Source: DATKFM01 sp046154965
GTDB taxonomy: Bacteria > Pseudomonadota > Alphaproteobacteria > Dongiales > Dongiaceae
Direction of reading: 5' to 3'
Length of the DNA: 64,000 bases
Assembly: GCA_046154965.1 (NCBI GenBank)
Contig: JBJXDY010000104.1
Span: 19,756-83,755 of the forward strand
The position numbers and the translations under genes are program-made. Under the pieces are notes generated by a model. The model ran no database searches. It saw only the letters and a program-made list of their open reading frames with translations, and was not told the DNA's origin. Numbering within the stretch: position 1 is the stretch's first letter; each line of letters opens with the position of its first letter. Positions 1 through 8,023 of this stretch are shown in pieces.

Positions 1-1
1 G

Positions 2-1234
2 ATCAAGAAGGCCGGCGAGGATGTGGAGGAAGTGTGGAAGCTGCTGCTCGCCAACACCCGCACGCCCCGGCAGAACTACGGCGATCTCCGCGCCATGATC
101 GGCTGTGTCGATCTCGGCGTCAGCCGCATCGTCGAGATCGTCCAAAAGTACGGCAAGGATACCTTCGTGCGCACCTGCGAGGACCTGAAGGACTATGCCG
201 AGCGCCGCATGCGTGCCGAACTCGGCGCATTCCGCGACGGCAAATACAGCTTCGAGGATGTGATCGAGAATGACGGCATCGAAAACAAACCTTACACCGT
301 GGCGATCGACATCCATGTGAACGGCGACGAGATGGTCGCCGACTACAGCCGCAGCTCGGGCCAGGCCAAGGGTCCGATTAATGCCACCCTCGGCGTCGCC
401 ATCGGCGCGGTCTATAACGGCATCTTCCACATCACCGATCCCTCGATCCCCAAGAACTCCGGCGCCTTCCGGCCGATCCGCGTGGTCTCTCCCCCCAACA
501 AGGTGACGAACGTGGACTATCCCGGGCCGCTGGTCGCCGGCAACACCGAAACCCATCCGCGCCTCGCCAACATCACCATCGGCGCCATGGGCGCCTGCGT
601 GCCGGAGCGGGTGATGGCTTCGGAAAGCTGCACCGGCACCAACTTCGTGTTCGGCGGCAACCATCCGGAGTATGAGGAGTACTTCGCCTGCTACGACATC
701 ATGTCCGGCGGCTGGGGCGGGCGGTTCGGCCATGACGGCAACGACTGCGTGATCGCCATCAACGGCAATTGCCGCTTCAACCCGACGGAAGTGTTCGAGA
801 CCCGCTTTCCGCTGCGGGTCGAGGATTGCGAGATGGTGACCGATTCCGGCGGCGCCGGGAAATGGCGCGGCGGCCTCGGCTACCGCCGCACGCTCCTGGC
901 CACGGAAGTGCCGATCACCGGCAGCCAATGCAGCGACCGCCACGAGGTGAAGCCCTGGCCCATCTTCGGCGGCGAGCCCGGCGGCAACGGCGGCACGCTG
1001 ATCAAGAAGAAGGGCTCGGCCGAGTGGAAAACGGTGAAGGAGCTGTACGGCAAAGTCTCCTCGAGCAAATACGCCAACGTCATCTTCGAGCCCGGCGACC
1101 GCGTCATGCTGACCGCCCCCGGCGGCGGCGGTTACGGCAAAGCCGCCGAGCGCGATCCCGCCGCGGTGGCCGAGGATGTGGCCGAAGGCTATGTCTCGCG
1201 CGCGGCGGCAAGAAAACTCTACGGCGCGGGCTGA
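2..1234 (+). CDS. hyuB: Hydantoinase B / 5-oxoprolinase-type subunit, 3' part
   Basis: This is the C-terminal ~410 residues of a HyuB-family protein. The family (N-methylhydantoinase B, 5-oxoprolinase beta half, acetone carboxylase alpha) normally has ~550-600 residues, so the 5' part lies outside the window. The frame is open from base 2; the GTG at 23 is only an internal codon. Family hallmarks are visible: the VDYSRSSGQAKGPIN-like segment near 340-380, the GGWGGRFGHDGND stretch near 710-740, and a glycine-rich C-terminal end (APGGGGYG). HyuB works with HyuA in ATP-dependent opening of hydantoin or oxoproline-like rings in the cytoplasm. HyuA is presumably upstream, off the edge. The exact substrate cannot be told. 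A small hairpin (1270-1288) follows the stop. Confidence 0.88.
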   Translation: MKKAGEDVEEVWKLLLANTRTPRQNYGDLRAMIGCVDLGVSRIVEIVQKYGKDTFVRTCEDLKDYAERRMRAELGAFRDGKYSFEDVIENDGIENKPYTVAIDIHVNGDEMVADYSRSSGQAKGPINATLGVAIGAVYNGIFHITDPSIPKNSGAFRPIRVVSPPNKVTNVDYPGPLVAGNTETHPRLANITIGAMGACVPERVMASESCTGTNFVFGGNHPEYEEYFACYDIMSGGWGGRFGHDGNDCVIAINGNCRFNPTEVFETRFPLRVEDCEMVTDSGGAGKWRGGLGYRRTLLATEVPITGSQCSDRHEVKPWPIFGGEPGGNGGTLIKKKGSAEWKTVKELYGKVSSSKYANVIFEPGDRVMLTAPGGGGYGKAAERDPAAVAEDVAEGYVSRAAARKLYGAG

Positions 1235-1490
1235 GCGTCCCGAGACCCGGAAAACGTCCGGACCCATGAACCGCCGATGATGGGCGGTGGTCCTGCGCGC
1301 CGCGGCCCTCCAGGAACTCAATCACGGGCCGAAGGCGCTGTGGGATATCGAGGCAGAGGCGGCCGCACAGCAGGATGCGCCGTCGAAACCACGCTGGCGG
1401 ATCGGCATCCGCCGGCGCCATCATCCCGGAGTCCGTACCGGCCGGATAATCCGGGAGGATGACAGCCGTTGAGCAGCAGCAGTCGCCGGA

Positions 1491-2342
1491 CTATCGTTTG
1501 GTAATCACGACCTGAAGGTATTCGCTGGGCACCACCATCGTCAGGTCGCCCGAACGGTTGAATCGCTCGATCAGCGCTTTCAGATCGCCCGCCAAAGCCC
1601 CTTGGGCCCGCGGTTCGAGAGCGGCAAATGTCTTGAGCGTCGGGCCATAATAGGTCCGGAAGATTTCCAGCCAATGATCCGGCGACCGGTAGCGGAACTG
1701 GAAGATTCGCGGCTCCGCCTTGATCGAGGCGGCCTGGGACGCAAACAGCTCCGACAGGCGGGCCACTGTGCCCCACAAGGGCGGCGGCTTCACGCCGGCG
1801 GGCGGCGGCAGGTGCTTGCCCATGGTCTTGAACATCTGGCCGATGAATCCCTCCGGCGTCCAGTTGGCGAGGCCGATCTTGCCGCCGGGCTTGCAGACCC
1901 GCAGCAGCTCGGCCGCCGCGCGCTCCTGATGGGGCGTGAACATCACGCCGAATGTGGAACCCACGGCATCGAAGTGATCATTTTCGAAGGGCAGCGCCTC
2001 GGCATCGGCCTCGCGGAAATCGATCGCCGCACCCTCGGCCGTGGCCCGCACGCGGCCCCGATCCAGCAGTGCCGGGACATAGTCCGTCGACACGACATCG
2101 CACCAGCGGCGCGCCGCCGCCAGCGAGAAATTGCCGTTGCCCGCGGCGACATCCAGCACCTTCTGCCCGGAACGGATGTCCAGCGCCTCGCACAACTCCT
2201 CGCCGACGATCTGCAGGGTGGTCCCGACGATGGCATAGTCGCCCGATGACCATGTTGCCTGCTGTCGGGTCTTGATTGCCGCCAAATCGATTTGCGGCGC
2301 ATCTGCGGGTTGAACCGCGGCCACGGCTATCTTCGCATTCAT
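1491..2342 (-). CDS. Class I SAM-dependent methyltransferase (UbiE-like)
   Basis: A 283-residue cytoplasmic protein with a Rossmann-type SAM-binding fold. Motif I is VLDVAAGNGNFSLAAAR near residue 64, the acidic loop is STDYVP near 86, motif II is ADAEALPFENDHFDAV near 113, and the post-motif region is LLRVCKPGGKIGLANW near 145. This pattern is typical of UbiE/COQ5-like methyltransferases (methyltransferase 11/25 families), but the C-terminal half has no recognisable substrate determinant. The gene stands alone, converging with the upstream hyuB fragment, and is followed at its 5' side by ~750 bases without a convincing gene. Substrate unknown. Confidence 0.85.
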   Translation of the reverse strand: MNAKIAVAAVQPADAPQIDLAAIKTRQQATWSSGDYAIVGTTLQIVGEELCEALDIRSGQKVLDVAAGNGNFSLAAARRWCDVVSTDYVPALLDRGRVRATAEGAAIDFREADAEALPFENDHFDAVGSTFGVMFTPHQERAAAELLRVCKPGGKIGLANWTPEGFIGQMFKTMGKHLPPPAGVKPPPLWGTVARLSELFASQAASIKAEPRIFQFRYRSPDHWLEIFRTYYGPTLKTFAALEPRAQGALAGDLKALIERFNRSGDLTMVVPSEYLQVVITKR

Positions 2343-3099
2343 GTCGGTATCCTCATGTCGTGTTTTATTGGCGGGCGCACGAGCCCTCCAAATCAGGGGG
2401 AACCGTGCAAAGGATAACGATCAGGCGTCACAAGGATGTGCAAAGAGTCGTCAAAAAACGATCAAATCGGCGAGACACCCAAATCTGCATCGACTCGAGT
2501 TTCCGTGCATCGCTCCATTGTGAGCCGGGCAAGCTCCCTTGACATGCTAGCCCGCGGTTAAGCTGGCTTGTCCCCTGGAATGCGCTTCCCTGATCCTGGT
2601 AGCCATAAAACCCGCTCCTATGCTTCTACTTCGGCTGCCGGCCCGTCAGTGAGCTTTGGCTTGGACATTATGTCGGGATGCCATATGTGCGGTCCGCACC
2701 GCCGGCCGCTTCCGGTGTGCCTGCGGTACCCATTTTTTTTGCGCCGCCACATCTTGAACCCAAGGACCGCATTCCCAAATCGGATTCCCGGCACACTCAA
2801 TGCCGGCTCGATGTTGGAAATTGTGTATCGGAATACCGTATGCGCGGCGCGCCCACCGGACCCGGGCGATGTCGCGCGCCCTTTGCCGGGGATTCCCTTG
2901 CATAGCATCGTTCCGCGAGAATCAAGGAACCCCGGCGATGCCGTGGATTGTGTCCGATTCCTCTTTCCGATCAGCGGCATAAGCCAGATTCCGGCCGCGC
3001 AAGGCAGTCCGCAACCCCAGGAATTCACTCAATATTTCCGCGGGAGAATAGCGCGAAATACCGCGCCCTTCTCGGCGGGCGCGCCGGACCGGTCTACGG
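2343..3099. other. Gene-poor stretch
   Basis: About 750 bases between the methyltransferase start and the SDR stop. Open frames here (for example 2568-3122 on the plus strand) have no recognisable domain and mutually overlapping shadows, and the codon use does not look like that of the neighbours. The first ~100 bases should hold the methyltransferase promoter. No RNA gene, repeat or mobile element was seen. Confidence 0.5.
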
Positions 3100-3864
3100 C
3101 TAGTTCTGGATCCGATGCGTGAACCCGCCATCCACCACGATGTTCGCGCCGACAATGAACCCCGCCGCCGGACTGGCCACGAAGGCGACGGCGTTGGCGA
3201 TGTCCTCGGGCGTGGCCATGCGGCCCAGGGGATTGCTCTTCATGGTCTCGGCGAAGACATCCGGCTCGTCGACCTCGACCTTGTGCCAGAAACCGCCCTT
3301 GAAATAGGTCGTGCCGGGGCTGACCACGTTGGCGCGGATGCCCTTCTCCGCCAGGTGATTGGCCAGCGTCTTCATATAGTACAGCAGCGCCGCTTTCATC
3401 GTGCCATAGGCCACGCTGTCATAGCCGTAATCTTCGGAGCCGGAGATCGAGGCGATGGCGACGATGGCCGCGGCCCTGGATTTCTCCAGCAGCGGCAGGG
3501 CGGCGTTCACGCCGTTGATCGTGTGCAGGAGGTCGGTGTCGAAGGCCTGCTCGAAGGCCAGGGGCGCCGAACCGGAAGCCAGCGCGCTGGCATTGAGGAC
3601 CAGGATATCCAGCCCGCCCAGCTCGCCGCCCGCGTCGGCGATCCAGTTCTTCAGCTTCGTGCCGTCGGACACATCCAGCGCCCGGCCGATGGCCCGGCGG
3701 CCCAACTTCGCAAGCGCGGCCACCGCGGCCTCCACCTCGGCCGCGTTGCGGGCGCAGATGGCCACGTCGCAGCCCTCGCCCACCAGCCGCTCGGCGATCG
3801 CCCGGCCGATTCCCTTCGTCGCGCCCGTGATCAGCGCCTTCTTGCCCGCCAAACCCAGATCCAT
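3100..3864 (-). CDS. SDR-family NAD(P)-dependent oxidoreductase
   Basis: A 254-residue classical short-chain dehydrogenase. The cofactor-binding motif is ALITGATKGIGRAIAE near residue 10, an NAS/NNAG-equivalent LVLNASA lies near 85, the catalytic Ser is in IVAIASISGS, the YGTMKAA segment supplies Tyr and Lys (YxxxK), and the C-terminal FIVGANIVVDGG is typical of the family. The frame can be extended upstream to 3933, but the ATG at 3864 begins the conserved fold and gives the normal family length. The substrate cannot be inferred. It is divergent from the cytochrome c gene that follows. Confidence 0.9.
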   Translation of the reverse strand: MDLGLAGKKALITGATKGIGRAIAERLVGEGCDVAICARNAAEVEAAVAALAKLGRRAIGRALDVSDGTKLKNWIADAGGELGGLDILVLNASALASGSAPLAFEQAFDTDLLHTINGVNAALPLLEKSRAAAIVAIASISGSEDYGYDSVAYGTMKAALLYYMKTLANHLAEKGIRANVVSPGTTYFKGGFWHKVEVDEPDVFAETMKSNPLGRMATPEDIANAVAFVASPAAGFIVGANIVVDGGFTHRIQN

Positions 3865-4022
3865 GATTCCCCCTGCCCACCGGAGATGGGCCGGAGAGTA
3901 GCCCGCCGCCGCCCGCCTGACGAGCCGGCACATTGATGCCGATCAATGAACTTGCTTTGTAAAGCCTGGGATAAAATTATTGGCAATTGCACGGAAAACT
4001 GCGGGGAGCGGCTTCAAGCGTG

Positions 4023-4679
4023 ATGCGAATGACGGGAAACTGGATGCGGGCAGCGCTTGCGCCGACCCTCGTCGGTCTCACGCTGGCGGCGGCGGCGGCC
4101 GCTTTTGCCGACGGCATCGTCCCCGGAGATGCCGCGGCCGGCCGCGCCATTGCCGAGCAGCTCTGCATGCGCTGCCATGCCATATCCGGCCCGGGCCCCG
4201 GCCCGCTGGCCCAGGCGCCGCCCTTCAGCGGCTTCGAGCAAAAATGGCCGGTGGAATACCTGGCCGAAGCAATGGCGGAAGGGCTGGTGATCGGCCATGG
4301 GCCGATGCCGGAGTTCACCTTCTCGCCGCAGGAGATCGAGGACATGCTCGCCTACCTCCACTCCGTCCAACTCGCCGAAGGCGAAGCGGCGCCGGACGGC
4401 CTTGCCCTGGCCACGGAGGACTGCGCTGCCTGCCACCGTGTCCGGGAGAGCCAGCCGCAGCCGCCGCCCGTGGCCGTCAACGAGACGACCAGCCAGGAGA
4501 AGATCGCCGCGCCGAGCTTCCGCGAAATCGCCCAGCGCGACGGCCGCGATGCCGACTACCTGCGCGCCTTCATCCAAGCGCCGCACTATCCCATGCCGGA
4601 ACAGCAATTCATCCCCGAAGAACTGGACGCCATCATCGGTTACCTCATCTCGCTGAAAGACGGCAGCGGGACTTGGTAG
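4023..4679 (+). CDS. Dihaem cytochrome c, exported
   Basis: A ~218-residue periplasmic protein with an N-terminal signal peptide ending near AAAAAFA and two CXXCH haem c sites, CMRCH near residue 48 and CAACH near 134. Each is followed by a Met in a suitable place for the sixth ligand (GHGPMPEF and YPMPEQQF). It is therefore probably a two-domain class I cytochrome c for electron transfer, but no oxidoreductase partner lies next to it. The start is uncertain: GTG 4020, ATG 4023, ATG 4029 and ATG 4044 are all in frame behind a GGGAG at 4004-4008. ATG 4023 is chosen because it keeps a full signal peptide. Confidence 0.8.
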   Translation: MRMTGNWMRAALAPTLVGLTLAAAAAAFADGIVPGDAAAGRAIAEQLCMRCHAISGPGPGPLAQAPPFSGFEQKWPVEYLAEAMAEGLVIGHGPMPEFTFSPQEIEDMLAYLHSVQLAEGEAAPDGLALATEDCAACHRVRESQPQPPPVAVNETTSQEKIAAPSFREIAQRDGRDADYLRAFIQAPHYPMPEQQFIPEELDAIIGYLISLKDGSGTW

Positions 4680-4716
4680 CCGAGTTCCGCCTGCAATCAC
4701 CCAACACGAGGAAAGA

Positions 4717-4980
4717 ATGAACCATCGTCATCGCAAAGTTCTGCATGCCCTGTTCGATCATCCGATCAGCACCAACATCGACTTCAAAGATGTCGAGAGC
4801 CTGCTCAAGGAGCTGGGCGCGGAGATCGACAACAAGGCCGGCAACCGCATCGGCGTGAAGATCGGCAACCGCGCGGCAACCTTCCATCATGCGCAGCACG
4901 GCCTGCACAAGGATGAGGTCGTGAAGGTCAAGCACTTCCTCATCGATTGCGGGATCGACCCTTCGCAATATCCGGCCTAG
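4717..4980 (+). CDS. HicA-like mRNA interferase-fold protein (orphan)
   Basis: An 87-residue protein whose whole length resembles the HicA/YcfA dsRBD-like fold: an N-terminal KVLHALFDHPIS helix, then DVESLLKELGAEIDNKAGNR, the strand GVKIGNRAATFHHAQ that holds the usual catalytic-region His, and a C-terminal helix KVKHFLIDCGID. A good ribosome-binding site (GAGGAAAG) sits just before ATG 4717. HicA toxins are normally paired with a HicB antitoxin. None lies on either side (cytochrome c upstream, diol dehydratase convergent downstream), so this is either an orphan or a related non-toxin protein of the chromosomal HicA-like group. Confidence 0.75.
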   Translation: MNHRHRKVLHALFDHPISTNIDFKDVESLLKELGAEIDNKAGNRIGVKIGNRAATFHHAQHGLHKDEVVKVKHFLIDCGIDPSQYPA

Positions 4981-4983
4981 CGG

Positions 4984-5403
4984 CTAGAAGCGCCGGCGGA
5001 AGACATTGCGCTCCTCGTAATGCCCGGCGGCTTCCTCGACGAAGGCGGCGATCTTTTCGGCGACGAAATCACGGCGCAGCCGTTCGGCGGCGGCCAGCAG
5101 CGCCGACTTGTCCGCCGCGCGCCCGGGCCGGAGGAGTTCATAAACTTCGAGGATGAATTCCTGCGGCACGGCGACCAGCTCGGCGGCGCGCTCGAAATTG
5201 TCGGCCAGCGGCGCCCGCCCCGCCGCCCGCGCCACCTGCGCCTGCAGCCGCAGCGCCGCCGCCGTGATCGAGAGATCGCCGCGCGGCACTTGCCCGGCCA
5301 GGACATTGTCGAGCGACAACGCCGACAACGGCCGGCCCGAGGCCGTGGCGATCCGCTCCGGCTCATGCTCGGCGATGGGATAGCGCGGCGTGTCGGCGCT
5401 CAT
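4984..5403 (-). CDS. Diol/glycerol dehydratase small subunit
   Basis: A 139-residue protein matching the small (gamma) subunit of adenosylcobalamin-dependent diol/glycerol dehydratase. It has the N-terminal YPIAEHEPERIATASGRP signature, a central segment LSITAAALRLQAQVARAAGR, and EFILEVYELLRPGRA followed by the C-terminal helix ending in YEERNVFRRR. Its ATG overlaps the stop of the upstream large/medium gene in an ATGA arrangement (5400-5403), which indicates translational coupling. It contributes to an (alphabetagamma)2 enzyme converting 1,2-diols or glycerol to aldehydes. Confidence 0.88.
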   Translation of the reverse strand: MSADTPRYPIAEHEPERIATASGRPLSALSLDNVLAGQVPRGDLSITAAALRLQAQVARAAGRAPLADNFERAAELVAVPQEFILEVYELLRPGRAADKSALLAAAERLRRDFVAEKIAAFVEEAAGHYEERNVFRRRF

Positions 5404-7658
5404 GGGAGTTTTACCTGCAGCTCCTGCGGCGGCGCCTGGGGATCGACCAGCGCGGTTTCGATGGCGTAGAGCAGCGCCGTCTGCACATGATAGCGCGCGC
5501 CCAAAGCTTCGCCACGGTAGGGCACGGCGACCGGCTCCGGCGTCCGGCCCCGGGCATGGGCCGCGGCGTTGGCGCCCAGTTGCCGGTAATGATCCAGCGT
5601 GGTGATCGGCGCCATGGAGAACAGCTCGAGATTGAGATGCGGCGCGCGCCCGCGGCCATGGAGCACCGCCGTGCCCTTGCCCTGGATGCCGATGCCGAAG
5701 CCGGAGCCGGCGAGATCGGCGGCGGTGCGGCCGACGAAGGAGGTGTCCGCGGAATGCCGGACGCGCACGACGCGCGCCTTGCCGCCGCCCTCGACGATGC
5801 CGGCCATCAGCGCCGCCAGCACGTCGGCCACCTCATGGCCCGCCGTCGTCCGCTGCAGCTGCGTGCCGAAGGCCGGGCTGAGGCCAATGACGACGTCAAG
5901 CGGATCGCTGCCGGCAGCCGCATTGCCGACCACCTGGAACTCGAGCCGCCGCGATGCATCGCTCTGCCGATTCTGCTCGGCCAGCACGTCGTCGCGGGTG
6001 AGCGAATCCCGCATCGTCTTGATCTCGGCCCAGCGCGCCGCATCGATGCTGTAGCCCGTGCCCGGGCCGGCGTAATCGTTGGGATCGTTGACGGCGCTGA
6101 TCACCTTGCCCTTGCGGATGATCGCCGCTGTTTGCAGGTAGTCGCCGCTGACCCGCTGCCGCAGCATCATCAGCAGATTATCTGCCTCCACGCCGAAGCC
6201 GCGCTGCGCCAGCGCGCGCACCACGTCCAGCGCGGTGATGCCGCGGTCGCGGATGGCGGCGCTGATACGGCCAACTTCGGCCAGGCTGTAGGTCGTCGTA
6301 TCGTTCGAGCCGCTGGCATAGACGACGCTGTCGCGCTGCACCTCGCTGGTTGTGGCCAGTTCCAACCCTTCGAGAACGGCCGACACCGCATCGACCGCGC
6401 GCCGCCGCACATCGATGGCCTCGCCTTCGCCGACCGGCCGCAAGCCGCCATCGACGACGAAGTCCCGCTGCAGCGCCAGAAAATCCTCCATTTCCTCGCC
6501 ATTGAACAAGGAAGCGTTGAAGGAGTTGTCGTACTTCTGGATCGAGCCGAAGCCCGAGCAGATGAGATCCGTGCCGGACATCAGATAGGGCATGATCTTG
6601 GCCCCCAGCCGGATCTCGGACTCGCTGATGCGCGTGTCGTTGCCCGACGCGCATTCCAGGTCGAGAAGCGCCGCGAGCACATTCTCCGCCAGGATCTCGC
6701 GCAGGCCGCCGGGAACGGAGGCCGCGATCGGCGCGCCGTCGATGCCGCCGTTCTGTGTGCCCTGCACGCCCATGCCCCGCTGCAGGCAGAGGCAGCGCGC
6801 CTCCAGGTACAGCATCGACTTGGCGCTGTGAAAACCCATCAGCAGTTCCGACCCTGCCCCCGACGTGCAGCGCGCCTTGATGCCGCGGGACGCATAGGCC
6901 GCCGTGAGGAACGCCTTCGACCAGGGCGTGTCGTCGCCGTCGATGAAGGTTTCCTCCGTGCCGTAAACCGACACCGTCTCGGCATAGGAGGTGAAGCCGG
7001 CCATGCCGATCTTCAGCTCCTCCGCCTCCTCGATCGAGCATTGGAACAGGATGCCGCCGCCCACCGCCGCCCCCACCGCGCAGGCCAATGCATTCGACCA
7101 GCCATTGCCGGCCACCCGCATCGTGGTCTCGATCTCGTCGAAACCCATGCAAGCCGCAGTCGCCGCGTCGGCTGCGAGCTGCAGCGGATCGTCCTTGGCA
7201 TTCGTGACATGGGCCTGGTTGCCCGGCCGCCGCCGCGCCCGCAGCTTGGCCTGAGCGAAGGTCAGCTCCAGCGTCGAGAGATGGCCGGCCACCTCCGCCA
7301 ACTTCGCCGGCGTCATGCCCCGCGCCAGCCGCACCACCTGCGGTCGCGGCACATGGAAATCCACGAGATCCCTGGCATAGGCGCGGCTGTCCACCGCCAT
7401 GGCCTCCGGCGCCACTTCCCGGTCGATGTGGTAGCGGGCGATGAAGCGGTCGATGAGGTCGAAATCCGGCTCGGCCACGCCGTCCATCTCCACCACCCGG
7501 CCCTCGGCGAACTTCAGGCTCGGCTTGGGATCGAACGGGCTGTCGGTCGCAGCGAAGCCGTTGCGAGCATCCTCGACCGCGAACCGGTCGAGACGCAGGG
7601 GACGGGCGTCCCAGACGTCAAAACGCCGCCAACGGTTGGGCTTTCGTCCGGAGTCCAT
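5400..7658 (-). CDS. B12-dependent diol dehydratase, large and medium subunits fused
   Basis: A 752-residue protein. Residues ~1-555 are the catalytic TIM-barrel large subunit of the propanediol/glycerol dehydratase family; segments such as GFTSYAETVSVYGTEE, TSGAGSELLMGF and SGTDLICSGFGSIQKYDN are recognisable. Residues ~575-752 match the medium subunit, from FQVVGNAAAGSDPLDVVIG onward. In enterobacterial Pdu systems these are separate genes (pduC, pduD); here they form one frame with a short linker. The frame extends to 7712, but ATG 7658 gives the expected N-terminus. The small subunit follows with overlap. No reactivase, microcompartment or cobalamin riboswitch was seen, so the reactivating factor must be elsewhere. 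Confidence 0.88.
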   Translation of the reverse strand: MDSGRKPNRWRRFDVWDARPLRLDRFAVEDARNGFAATDSPFDPKPSLKFAEGRVVEMDGVAEPDFDLIDRFIARYHIDREVAPEAMAVDSRAYARDLVDFHVPRPQVVRLARGMTPAKLAEVAGHLSTLELTFAQAKLRARRRPGNQAHVTNAKDDPLQLAADAATAACMGFDEIETTMRVAGNGWSNALACAVGAAVGGGILFQCSIEEAEELKIGMAGFTSYAETVSVYGTEETFIDGDDTPWSKAFLTAAYASRGIKARCTSGAGSELLMGFHSAKSMLYLEARCLCLQRGMGVQGTQNGGIDGAPIAASVPGGLREILAENVLAALLDLECASGNDTRISESEIRLGAKIMPYLMSGTDLICSGFGSIQKYDNSFNASLFNGEEMEDFLALQRDFVVDGGLRPVGEGEAIDVRRRAVDAVSAVLEGLELATTSEVQRDSVVYASGSNDTTTYSLAEVGRISAAIRDRGITALDVVRALAQRGFGVEADNLLMMLRQRVSGDYLQTAAIIRKGKVISAVNDPNDYAGPGTGYSIDAARWAEIKTMRDSLTRDDVLAEQNRQSDASRRLEFQVVGNAAAGSDPLDVVIGLSPAFGTQLQRTTAGHEVADVLAALMAGIVEGGGKARVVRVRHSADTSFVGRTAADLAGSGFGIGIQGKGTAVLHGRGRAPHLNLELFSMAPITTLDHYRQLGANAAAHARGRTPEPVAVPYRGEALGARYHVQTALLYAIETALVDPQAPPQELQVKLP

Positions 7659-7767
7659 GGCCCGCCTGCCGCCCGCGCCCGGTTTCGCATTACCCCAGCG
7701 GGGGCGTCGCATGAGGAAATTTCAGCCGGAATCATGCCCTAACAGACCGTTTCGGACAACGCGGCGC

Positions 7768-7796
7768 TTGACAGGCAGATGCCGCTTTACTAAATT
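7768..7796 (+). promoter_or_regulatory. Sigma-70-type promoter of the cys-met operon
   Basis: A consensus -35 TTGACA at 7768-7773 and a -10-like TAAATT at 7791-7796, separated by exactly 17 bases. The predicted start, ~7-8 bases further on, coincides with the first paired base of the SAM-II element, so the transcript would begin with the aptamer. This is inferred from sequence only. Confidence 0.7.
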
Positions 7797-7801
7797 TTCG
7801 C

Positions 7802-7857
7802 CAGCGCCGATTTGAGCAAACAGCTTGCGGGCGCTTAATAAATGCAGCTAAAGCGGA
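7802..7857 (+). promoter_or_regulatory. SAM-II riboswitch, copy 1
   Basis: P1 is a perfect 6-bp stem: AGCGCC (7803-7808) with GGCGCT (7830-7835). The loop starts GATTTGA and contains CAGCTTGCG. The 3' part reads TAATAAATGCAGCTAAAG, which closely matches the conserved A-rich segment and terminal GCUAAA of SAM-II (metA-type) riboswitches. A bulged pseudoknot can form between 7822-7828 and 7844-7849. SAM-II elements are largely alphaproteobacterial and switch off methionine and SAM synthesis genes when SAM is plentiful. This one is followed directly by a terminator, so it is probably transcriptional. Confidence 0.85.
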
Positions 7858-7860
7858 CGC

Positions 7861-7899
7861 AACCCGTCCCAGCCAAGCTGCGACGGGTTTTTGATTTTT
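7861..7899 (+). terminator. Intrinsic terminator in the cys-met leader
   Basis: AACCCGTC (7861-7868) pairs with GACGGGTT (7882-7889). An inner CAGC/GCTG stem lies across a single C-C mismatch, and a T-rich tract (TTTTTGATTTTT) follows. It starts only a few bases after the SAM-II copy 1 core, so it is placed to be the expression platform of that riboswitch. Confidence 0.82.
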
Positions 7900-7924
7900 A
7901 CGGCCTGGTCCACCGCAACGGACC

Positions 7925-7975
7925 CGCGGGATTTGATGGGGCAGCTTGCGCCCGCGTTACCAAGCGCTAAAGCGC
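7925..7975 (+). promoter_or_regulatory. SAM-II riboswitch, copy 2
   Basis: P1 is CGCGGG (7925-7930) with CCCGCG (7951-7956), a perfect 6-bp stem. The loop again contains ATTTGAT and GCAGCTTGCG. Loop bases GCTTG (7944-7948) are exactly complementary to CAAGC (7961-7965), giving the SAM-II pseudoknot, and the conserved GCTAAAG follows at 7966-7972. It shares the conserved GATTTGA, CAGCTTGCG and GCTAAAGCG blocks with copy 1 but has a different P1 sequence with conserved pairing, which supports a real RNA. It lies between the terminator and the cysG ribosome-binding site and may act on translation. Confidence 0.82.
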
Positions 7976-8010
7976 CACGGATGTTCTCCGTGGGCCCGCA
8001 ATGCTTGCGG
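7975..8010 (+). promoter_or_regulatory. Two leader hairpins before the cysG ribosome-binding site
   Basis: CCACGGA/TCCGTGG (7975-7981 with 7987-7993) and CCGCAA/TTGCGG (7996-8001 with 8005-8010) are perfect stems that end three bases before the GGAGG at 8013-8017. They may form the expression platform of SAM-II copy 2 or insulate the ribosome-binding site. Confidence 0.55.
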
Positions 8011-8023
8011 CTGGAGGACGTCA

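Noticed and set aside
2568..3122. A 184-residue plus-strand frame
   Set aside because: No domain, odd composition, and its end runs into the SDR gene on the other strand. Treated as non-coding.
5487..7742. A 751-residue plus-strand frame opposite the diol dehydratase
   Set aside because: A high-GC antisense shadow; Arg/Ala/His-rich with no domain, while the minus strand encodes a clear enzyme.
5400..8023. Possible cobalamin riboswitch for the B12-dependent dehydratase
   Set aside because: No B12-box-like segment was seen upstream of 7658 on the minus strand. The structured RNA nearby is on the plus strand and fits SAM-II.
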